Part shown: positions 57,682 to 64,000 of the stretch, in pieces
How the letters are laid out: the number at the start of each line of letters is the position of its first letter
Numbering within the stretch: the first letter of the stretch is position 1
DNA from: Pedobacter riviphilus
GTDB lineage: Bacteria > Bacteroidota > Bacteroidia > Sphingobacteriales > Sphingobacteriaceae
DNA length: 64,000 nucleotides
Direction of reading: 5' to 3'
Assembly (NCBI RefSeq): GCF_014692875.1
Contig: NZ_CP061171.1
Coordinates: 2,604,001 to 2,668,000, forward strand
The notes under the pieces: generated by a model
Told to the model about the DNA's origin: nothing
The model's input: only the letters and a program-made list of their open reading frames with translations
Databases searched by the model: none
Position numbers and translations under genes: made by a program

Positions 57682-60600
57682 TTAAAAAGTTAGGTTCATA
57701 CCAAAGGTGATGGTGCGCGCCCTTGGATATGGGCTCCAGTCGAAACCCGGTGTGAGCGCAGAATGGCGCACCGAAACTTCAGGGTCCAAACCGGAATAGT
57801 TGGTCCAGGTTATTAGGTTTTGTGCCGAAACATTAAAGCGGGCTGATTGTATTTTAAGCTTTTTCGTTACTGCAGAAGAAAGGTTATAGCCCAACGAGAC
57901 CGTCTTTAACCGAAGGAAGGAGCCATCTTCGATATTCCTGTCGGAGAACACATTAGGACCATAACCACCGGCAATAGGCAAATCGCTGTTCTGATTTTCC
58001 AGAGACCACCTGTTTTCGTAGGTTTTAAACATATTCAGACTTGGTCTGGCTTCTGCGCCTTCAAATACAATCCGGTTCGCATTTAAAATGTCATTTCCGT
58101 AAGACCATTGTAAGAAAATATTGAGGTCAAACGGACCATAATTGAAATTGTTGGAAAAGCCTCCAATGTGTTTCGGATTAGGATTACCAACAATCGTCTG
58201 ATCATTTGCATCTACCACCCCATCTCCGTTAATGTCTTTGTATTTGATAAAACCTGGCTTAATGAGCGAGCGGGCGCTCCCATTATTCGGTACGTCAGGT
58301 TTCAGTTCATAGCTACCGTTAGACAATACATTGAAATCACTTAAAGGATACACCCCATCAAAAACATAGCCGTAAAACAATGCCACAGGGCGTCCTGGCA
58401 AGGCTATATAGGGTAAAGAGTTATTGAAATTGGCGTTCCAGTTCGAAACACGTGTAATTAAACTAGGCTGATCACCATTTAACTCTTCGATCTTGTTGGT
58501 ATTAAAGGCAATGTTAAAATTGGATGTCCAGCTGAATTTCTTTGTACTCAGGTTTATGGTATTTAAGGTAAACTCCAAACCCCTGTTTACCACAACACCA
58601 ATATTTTTAAATGCGGTAAGGTACCCGGTTGAAGTAGGCAAGGAAGCATTCAGCAATAAGTCTGTAGTTCTTTTATAATAATAATCGGTAGTTAAACTGA
58701 TGCGTTGCTTAAAGAAACTTAAGTCTATTCCAAGGTCAAGGTTTCCCGTTCGTTCCCATTTAAGGTTCTCATTTCCCAGCCCAACAGGTACAGTTCCTTT
58801 AATGTATTGTCCGTTAAAGTAATAACCACTTCTGGTATTTCCAGTGTTGGCCCCTACTTCCTGATCCAAAACGCTCAGGTACGCAAAGTCCGATACCCGG
58901 TTGTTTCCGGTAATTCCATAAGAAGCCCTTAGTTTTGCAGAAGAGATGGCCTTAACTGATTTCAGGAAATTTTCTTCCCCAATATTCCAGGCAAAGGCCC
59001 CGGAAGGGAAATAGCCCACTCTGTTATCCCTGGCAAATTTTGAAGATCCATCACTACGGACAGAAGCCGTGAACAGGTAACGGGAGTTAAAGGTATAGTT
59101 CACACGACCCAGGAAAGACACCAGCGTTGAATAACTACCTGAGGTTGTTTTTACCAGTACAGTCCCCTGGTCAAGCCCCCTGACACCCAATGACTCATTT
59201 GGCAATAAAATAGATACGAATCCATCCCCCTCCATACTATTTCTCTGCATTGTAAATCCAACTACTGCATCTAAACGGTGCTTCTTGTTAAATGTCCTGT
59301 TAAATGTGAGCAGATTTTCGTTCAGTAAACTGCGGATATTTTGATTTTCGATGGAACCATTAATGCCATAGCTTTGCCCGTAAACGGTTCTCGGATTTCC
59401 GGCTGCCGTATTAGCATTGTTAAAACGCTCAAAAATCAAACGGGTATCCGTCATCCCGCCACTCAGCTTGAACTTAAAATACTTCAGGAAAGAATACTCC
59501 GCAAAAGCATTGGCAGTAAGTGATTTGTTAAAAGCATACTGATACAAGTTGTTGGAGTTTACTACCGGATTTATCCTTAAATCTGTATTACCCGCCACAT
59601 CGTCGTCAAAAGGCTGATCAAGGAAATTTTCGTCATCCGCATTGCCTGTAACAGGCCTGTATCCCCAGGTACTGTACATCAAATATGAGCTGGCATTTCC
59701 GGCCGAGCTGCTGTTTAGGTTATCACTGGTTAGATTTGCTATCTGACCTTTTTTGATTCCGTATGTATAATTGGTATTAATGCCAATTCTCATATTTTTT
59801 CCTAAACGCTGATCGATCTGAAACCGTCCCTGGTACCGCTTATACCCACCATTAATCACAATTCCATTCTGATCTAAATAAGAGCTGCTTACCGAATATT
59901 TTGTAGCCGCAGTGCCACCCCTCATAGAGAAGCTATGATTTTGCATAAATGCATTCTGTAATACATTATCCTGCCAGTTTATCCCACGTTCATTGCGGTA
60001 AGCATCTAAAGTTTTGCCGTCTTTAAGATACAAAGCGGTAGCGGAAGTCTTATTCAAGTCCAGCTGGTATTTCACAAACTCATAAGGGCTCATCACTTCT
60101 ATCTGCGTTGACGGATATTGATAGCCCAGCCAGTTGTTATAGTTAACTACCGGCGCGCCTACCTTACCTTCCTTGGTCTTGATCATGATCACACCATTGG
60201 CTCCTCTCGCTCCATAAATTGCCGTAGAAGATGCGTCTTTCAATATATCTATTGATTCAATATCATCCGGATTAATGGTATTGTTGTCGGGATTTTCCAA
60301 AGGAAAACCATCAATTACATAAAGTGGTGAGTTTGACTGGGTAATGGAATTCCCTCCGCGAATGGTGATGTTGCTAATACTGCCTGGCTGTCCATCACCA
60401 GAACCAACCTGCACTCCTGCCACCCTTCCTGCCAAGGCATCTTCAAAGGAAACTACCGGTGCCTTTTCCATATCTTTCATCACTACAGAACCGACCGAAC
60501 CAGTCAGGTCCTTTCGTTTTACCTGGCCATAACCAACAATTACCACGTCATCTAAAGCGGTGTTGTTAGGTACCAGTTGAATTTTATAGTGACTTTGACT

Positions 60601-60867
60601 GGTGATAACCACGGTTTTGCTGATATAGCCAACCATGGAAACCATCAATAGTTCACTTTCTTTTGTATTAGAAAGACTAAAGCGGCCCTGATCATCTGTT
60701 ACGCGGGAAACTGTTTTCCCCTGGATGACTACTTTCGCACCCGGCAAGGGTTTCCCGGTTTCTTCTGTAACAGTTCCACTAATGGTTTTTACCGCTTGGG
60801 CCAGACTGGAAAGCGGAATACCCAGAACCAATAGCACTGTTAAGAGTAAGTTTGGTTTCATATTCAT
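57682..60867 (-). CDS. SusC/RagA TonB-linked outer-membrane transporter (PUL2)
   Basis: 1061 residues. Signal peptide ending LSSLAQAV; CarboxypepD_reg-like domain (about 27-110, SGTVTEETGKPLPGAKVVI); TonB-box region DDVVIVGYGQ; plug with AGVQVGSGDGQPGSISNITI, PLYVIDGFPLENPDNN and ILKDASSTAIYGARGANGV; then the large barrel ending ITFGMNLTF. Start may also be Met3. It is the first gene of PUL2; its promoter region contains a -7 like element and TCTGG repeats (61026-61061), suggesting repression by the divergent GntR protein. Confidence 0.95.
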   Translation of the reverse strand: MNMKPNLLLTVLLVLGIPLSSLAQAVKTISGTVTEETGKPLPGAKVVIQGKTVSRVTDDQGRFSLSNTKESELLMVSMVGYISKTVVITSQSHYKIQLVPNNTALDDVVIVGYGQVKRKDLTGSVGSVVMKDMEKAPVVSFEDALAGRVAGVQVGSGDGQPGSISNITIRGGNSITQSNSPLYVIDGFPLENPDNNTINPDDIESIDILKDASSTAIYGARGANGVIMIKTKEGKVGAPVVNYNNWLGYQYPSTQIEVMSPYEFVKYQLDLNKTSATALYLKDGKTLDAYRNERGINWQDNVLQNAFMQNHSFSMRGGTAATKYSVSSSYLDQNGIVINGGYKRYQGRFQIDQRLGKNMRIGINTNYTYGIKKGQIANLTSDNLNSSSAGNASSYLMYSTWGYRPVTGNADDENFLDQPFDDDVAGNTDLRINPVVNSNNLYQYAFNKSLTANAFAEYSFLKYFKFKLSGGMTDTRLIFERFNNANTAAGNPRTVYGQSYGINGSIENQNIRSLLNENLLTFNRTFNKKHRLDAVVGFTMQRNSMEGDGFVSILLPNESLGVRGLDQGTVLVKTTSGSYSTLVSFLGRVNYTFNSRYLFTASVRSDGSSKFARDNRVGYFPSGAFAWNIGEENFLKSVKAISSAKLRASYGITGNNRVSDFAYLSVLDQEVGANTGNTRSGYYFNGQYIKGTVPVGLGNENLKWERTGNLDLGIDLSFFKQRISLTTDYYYKRTTDLLLNASLPTSTGYLTAFKNIGVVVNRGLEFTLNTINLSTKKFSWTSNFNIAFNTNKIEELNGDQPSLITRVSNWNANFNNSLPYIALPGRPVALFYGYVFDGVYPLSDFNVLSNGSYELKPDVPNNGSARSLIKPGFIKYKDINGDGVVDANDQTIVGNPNPKHIGGFSNNFNYGPFDLNIFLQWSYGNDILNANRIVFEGAEARPSLNMFKTYENRWSLENQNSDLPIAGGYGPNVFSDRNIEDGSFLRLKTVSLGYNLSSAVTKKLKIQSARFNVSAQNLITWTNYSGLDPEVSVRHSALTPGFDWSPYPRARTITFGMNLTF

Positions 60868-61198
60868 TGTTTATATTTGGTTATATTGTTACCACAACAT
60901 TTACATATCTGCAGTATATTTTTAAATGACTCGCTAAAGCATTTAAAACCTCATCCAGATCCGGGGAATAGCAATTAGAGCTTAATAACAATAATTACTA
61001 CGTATATAAAAAATGATCAACATTACTAGTCTGGTCTGGACTGGTTAGGTCAACAAATATAATATAATATATTTTATTTCTTTACAAAAAATAAAAAAAG
61101 CTCTTCACACCCAAAATGGGGTGATTATTGAATAATTGTTAGGTGGGCTGGTTTGGTTTGTATGGTGTATTAATTACATTTGCCTAAATAATATACCT
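60868..61198. other. Divergent control region of PUL2
   Basis: 331 bases between SusC and the regulator. It holds the -7 element and repeat cluster listed separately, and a long leader of about 180 bases before the SusC start codon in which I see no riboswitch or strong hairpin. Confidence 0.5.
61026..61061 (-). promoter_or_regulatory. Probable PUL2 promoter and GntR operator
   Basis: Read leftward, TATATTTG (61061-61054) matches the Bacteroidota -7 consensus TAnnTTTG. Immediately downstream, where the transcript would begin, lie three 5-base repeats TCTGG, TCTGG, ACTGG (within 61030-61044 on the plus strand) followed by TTAGG. A repressor bound there would block initiation. No convincing -33 element at the usual spacing was found. 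Confidence 0.55.
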
Positions 61199-62215
61199 AT
61201 GATCTCTGAAAACACACTCCAGAAAGGCAATCAAGGCAAAATGAAATACCAACAGCTTGCCGATCACATTATGTCACTGATTGAAATTGATCAGCTACAT
61301 ATTGGAGATCAGCTGCCTTCTCTCAAGCAGCTGCAGTTACAATTAAAAATGAGTAAGGAAACTTTACTCAAAGGCCTAAATGAACTTGTTGAAAAAGGCA
61401 TCGTTGAATCTGTATACAGGAAAGGATATTATGTACGCAAAAAGGCCATTCACCATTCCTTCCGCGTGTTTTTGCTGCTTGATAAAATGAATATTCTGCG
61501 TGAACAGTTTTATAGGACGCTTTTTAACCAACTGGAAAACCGCGCCGATATAGATATCTACTTTCACCATCATAATTATCAGGTATTCGAAAAATTGATC
61601 AAAGAAAATCTGGGTTCATATACACATTACGTCATTGCAACTTTTTTAAAAGAAAATGTAGCCCCGCTCCTGAACCTGATTCCAGACAAGAAAAGAATAA
61701 TTATTGATTTAAACGAGCAAGGTTTATCAGGCAATTACAGTAGTATATACCAGGATTACGGCTTTGACATTTATAATAGCCTTCATAAATTAAAGGCTGA
61801 GTTAAAAAAATACGATCGGCTGATATTGGTTGCCCATCCCGAAGCTGTTCATGCCAGGCTAGTAATTGAAGGTTTTTTACATTATTGCACTGAAACTGAA
61901 TACCCCTACCTGATACAATCTGAGATTGATGAAAAGACTTTTCAAAAAGGTAATGCTTATGTAACCTTCAGCAGGTACGACACCGATGATGTCATGTTAA
62001 TTAAGCTTGCGCGAAAAAAGAAACTTAAGTTAGGGAAGGATATAGGTCTCATCTCTTACAATGATACACTTGTGAAAGAAGTGCTTGAAGATGGTATTAC
62101 GGTCATCTCAACTGATTTTGAGGCAATGGGTAAAACTGTTGCACAAGCCATCCTGGAAGAAAAAATCGTGATTAAGAGAAACCCGACAAAAGTTATTAAA
62201 AGACATTCGCTCTAA
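61199..62215 (+). CDS. GntR-type regulator with LacI-like sugar sensor domain
   Basis: The start at 61199 (MISENTLQKGNQGKMKYQQL) is preferred to 61136, which would add a hydrophobic, unlikely leader; 338 residues. Winged helix of GntR type at about 14-80: LHIGDQLPSLKQLQLQLKMS, KETLLKGLNELVEKGIVE and the wing SVYRKGYYV. From about 88 a periplasmic-binding-protein-like domain follows, with DRLILVAHPEAVHARLVIEG and DIGLISYNDTLVKEVLEDGI. Such fusions are common in Bacteroidota as sugar-responsive regulators. It faces PUL2 and is probably its regulator; the inducer is likely a monosaccharide or its derivative. Confidence 0.88.
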   Translation: MISENTLQKGNQGKMKYQQLADHIMSLIEIDQLHIGDQLPSLKQLQLQLKMSKETLLKGLNELVEKGIVESVYRKGYYVRKKAIHHSFRVFLLLDKMNILREQFYRTLFNQLENRADIDIYFHHHNYQVFEKLIKENLGSYTHYVIATFLKENVAPLLNLIPDKKRIIIDLNEQGLSGNYSSIYQDYGFDIYNSLHKLKAELKKYDRLILVAHPEAVHARLVIEGFLHYCTETEYPYLIQSEIDEKTFQKGNAYVTFSRYDTDDVMLIKLARKKKLKLGKDIGLISYNDTLVKEVLEDGITVISTDFEAMGKTVAQAILEEKIVIKRNPTKVIKRHSL

Positions 62216-62219
62216 AGAA

Positions 62220-62257
62220 CCTGTTGATACACAAAACATATTGTGCATATCAACAGG
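62220..62257 (+). terminator. Hairpin between convergent genes
   Basis: CCTGTTGATA (62220-62229) and TATCAACAGG (62248-62257) form a perfect 10-bp stem, and the interior CACAA/TTGTG can extend it. It starts 5 bases past the regulator stop and is followed by a T-rich stretch. Confidence 0.7.
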
Positions 62258-62376
62258 GCAGCAGATTTTCTTATTTAATCAGTTTATTGGCATTGGTTTC
62301 CGTTTTTAGGATCGGCCATAAATATCCTTTACATCTAATGGATATTCTATGCTAAAAAAACTTTTAAAATCGAATG

Positions 62377-62988
62377 TTATTTCCGCACGCACCAGGTCGT
62401 CATGGCCCTCATGTTCTGTACATTGGTAGTCTTGATGGGTTCGTGAAGCTGTCCCCCAAGTTTTTTGGTGAGCCTGGCCAGCATTTCCTGGTTGACTAAA
62501 AAACGCTCTGATCCGTCTGGAAGAATGTACCTGCCATTCCCGATAAAACGGACCAGTGATTCAATACCGATTTCCGAGGCCAGCCGACAGAAGAAATATC
62601 CACCGGGTTTAAGTACGCGCCACATGGAGCTTAACATCGCTTCAAAATGTTCCTGGTTTTCCGCAAAGTGGAGTACAGCAGAACTGATGACCAGATCAAA
62701 ACTTTCATTTTCAAACGGCAATTGCTCTACAGCCGCTATCCTGAAATTTTCTTCGGGATTGATATGGGGAAAGGCACCGGCCAGATCTTTAAGCTGTGCT
62801 ATCGCTTCAGGATTCTGATCTACCCCATAAACCTGTACACCACTTCTTAAAAAGTAAAGCAGGTTTCTTCCTGTTCCACATCCAGCATCCAAAACAGTCT
62901 TGCACCCATCATAGGTGCCTTTTAGTAATTGGTCGAATAAATAAATATCAATGTTTCCGAAGGTTTCCCGTATATGCTCGCTTTTCAT
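62377..62988 (-). CDS. Class I SAM-dependent methyltransferase
   Basis: 203 residues, soluble. Motif I TVLDAGCGTGRNLLYFL (about 31-47), acidic residue after strand 2 in VQVYGVDQNPEAI, motif IV FDLVISSAVLHFAEN and motif VI LKPGGYFFCRLAS place it among methyltransferase domain 11/25 proteins. The first 20 residues (MKSEHIRETFGNIDIYLFDQ) are of a type seen in small Bacteroidota members with unknown substrate. It is convergent with the regulator and appears independent of PUL2. Confidence 0.85.
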   Translation of the reverse strand: MKSEHIRETFGNIDIYLFDQLLKGTYDGCKTVLDAGCGTGRNLLYFLRSGVQVYGVDQNPEAIAQLKDLAGAFPHINPEENFRIAAVEQLPFENESFDLVISSAVLHFAENQEHFEAMLSSMWRVLKPGGYFFCRLASEIGIESLVRFIGNGRYILPDGSERFLVNQEMLARLTKKLGGQLHEPIKTTNVQNMRAMTTWCVRK

Positions 62989-63140
62989 CTCTGGCGCAAA
63001 GATATTACAAATAGTCCGGGATGAAAATCATTGCCTTGACAAATCGCATCGTTAGACCAGGTTTTGTAATTAGAGCATCTCCCCTATCCCATTTACTTAA
63101 GCAGCCAGGTTCCGTTTTCCGAACAGTCATACTAATTTTG

Positions 63141-64000
63141 ATGTGGTTATTTTATAAAAGCTTATATTTAAGCTCTAAAACTAAACTGATGCTCACGATT
63201 ATTGTTCATATCGCTCTCGCAATTTTGCTCTTCTTTTTGGTCAATTGGATAGGCAAACATTCTATTTCTATCGGTTATATTGAGATCACTATCTTTAGCC
63301 AAAATGAAGACAGCCCTGCTTTCAACTTTCTAATAAGGGTATTGTCCCCTCAAGTTTTTTTAATTGTCGTTGCTAGTATTTTATATGGCTTTAATGCTGA
63401 CTATTTAGTCAAAGACATTTATCTTGTAAACGTGTATTATATTGCATTTAGGCTACTTGCCAGTATTGCTCTAGGAAGGCTATTATTGCTCAATTGGTAT
63501 AAACAAATTCTTTATTGGATTGCTATCATTTCGTTATCGTATGTACTCTACATTAATGTAATTCAATATAAAAAGAATATACTACCAGATTTATCGACTT
63601 TATCTAACGAACTTTGGATTGTGATTTTGGTATTCATTTACCAAGTTATGAACAACTTGGATTTTTCTTCTGCAAAACCGGCAGAACGTCGGGAGAAATA
63701 CATCCACAAAAATTACGATTTTCTCAAAAAAAAATATGGCAGTATAATCCATAGTATTACTCAAAACGAAGCTTTGGATATTATCGTTTACGCCATTTTA
63801 ATTTATGAGGACTTCAACCGTCCCCGTATTGTGCGATGGATTGAATATGTTGCTTTCTTTCTCAGCACAAAACCAAAAACACTCGGGATCATGCAATTCA
63901 GGACAAATAACTATATTGGAGATTCAGAGAGCGTTCGTTTAGGAACACAAAAGATCTTTAATAAATTTCAATCCTTAAAGCAATCTGCACAATGGTCTTT
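63141..64000 (+). CDS. Membrane protein with lysozyme/transglycosylase-like motif, cut by window end
   Basis: From ATG 63141 the frame is open to the last base (286 codons and 2 bases) without a stop. About five hydrophobic segments occupy residues 15-175 (MLTIIVHIALAILLFFLVNW, VFLIVVASILYGF, ILYWIAIISLSYVLYI, IVILVFIYQVM). A soluble part then begins with a basic segment (AERREKYIHKNYDFLKKKY). In it, IYEDFNRPRIVR with E223 and TLGIMQ at about 248-252 copy the spacing of the catalytic Glu and 'GLMQ' of SLT-type transglycosylases. I know no named family with this build. A membrane-tethered peptidoglycan-active protein is a hypothesis. Confidence 0.6.
   Translation, partial: MWLFYKSLYLSSKTKLMLTIIVHIALAILLFFLVNWIGKHSISIGYIEITIFSQNEDSPAFNFLIRVLSPQVFLIVVASILYGFNADYLVKDIYLVNVYYIAFRLLASIALGRLLLLNWYKQILYWIAIISLSYVLYINVIQYKKNILPDLSTLSNELWIVILVFIYQVMNNLDFSSAKPAERREKYIHKNYDFLKKKYGSIIHSITQNEALDIIVYAILIYEDFNRPRIVRWIEYVAFFLSTKPKTLGIMQFRTNNYIGDSESVRLGTQKIFNKFQSLKQSAQWS

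Noticed and set aside
1..64000. CRISPR array, rRNA or tRNA genes
   Set aside because: No regularly spaced repeats, rRNA-like stretches or cloverleaf with a TTCRA T-loop were seen.

Overview
The window looks like chromosome of a Bacteroidota bacterium of the Sphingobacteriaceae type, probably Pedobacter or a close relative (inference). The grounds are SusC/SusD pairs, a type IX secretion sorting tail, DUF5686 and DUF5017 proteins, a Bacteroidota histone H1-like protein, hybrid two-component fragments, AT-rich intergenic DNA, no clear Shine-Dalgarno sequences, and a TAnnTTTG-type -7 element. I saw no rRNA, tRNA or CRISPR array.

Layout. 1-2103: 3' part of an mprF-like gene. 2.1-8.1 kb: outer-membrane proteins (DUF5686, a lone barrel-like protein, a small porin-like protein) separated by gene-poor DNA. 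8.3-15.9 kb: one leftward operon with an RND efflux pump (adaptor, permease, outer-membrane channel) followed by a LytS/LytT-type kinase and regulator. 16.1-17.8 kb: wreckage of a mobile island (truncated DUF3560 gene, a conserved element gene, a broken RadC fragment). 18.0-26.7 kb: a decayed polysaccharide utilisation locus (PUL1) with intact GH43 and SusD, a frameshifted SusC, and fragments of GH2, hybrid two-component regulator, GH31, BACON and sialate-esterase genes. 27.8-33.5 kb: a giant secreted alginate-lyase-like protein with LamG, FN3 and ricin modules and a T9SS tail. 34.9-35.3 kb: excisionase-like remnants. 35.4-36.9 kb: a divergent HxlR regulator/PhzF pair around a 34-bp palindrome. 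37.0-42.3 kb: a cluster of Imm22-type immunity genes and small unknown secreted proteins with signs of duplication and decay, ending in a serine recombinase remnant. 42.5-62.2 kb: a well preserved second locus (PUL2). 62.4-64 kb: a methyltransferase and the start of a membrane protein with a lysozyme-like motif.

PUL2 is the most interesting functional unit. One leftward gene run encodes SusC, SusD, a DUF5017 surface lipoprotein, two large exported proteins that look like (alpha/alpha)-toroid enzymes, an SGNH esterase, a cytosolic FAD-dependent oxidoreductase, a sodium:solute symporter and a DUF4886 SGNH protein. A GntR-type repressor with a sugar-sensor domain faces it. The order suggests uptake, periplasmic depolymerisation and de-esterification, import by the symporter, and oxidation in the cytosol. 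No enzyme in it belongs to a classic glycosidase family I can name with confidence, so the substrate is open.

A property of the sequence matters for every reader. At nine places a reading frame is broken by loss of exactly one base next to or inside a short run of identical bases, and adding one base restores a full-length protein (RND permease, SusC of PUL1, the giant protein, the symporter, one toroid enzyme, and four genes that are otherwise decayed). No single-base gains were found. This points to homopolymer undercounting in the source assembly rather than real mutation in at least the five otherwise intact genes, which are annotated here as single genes.
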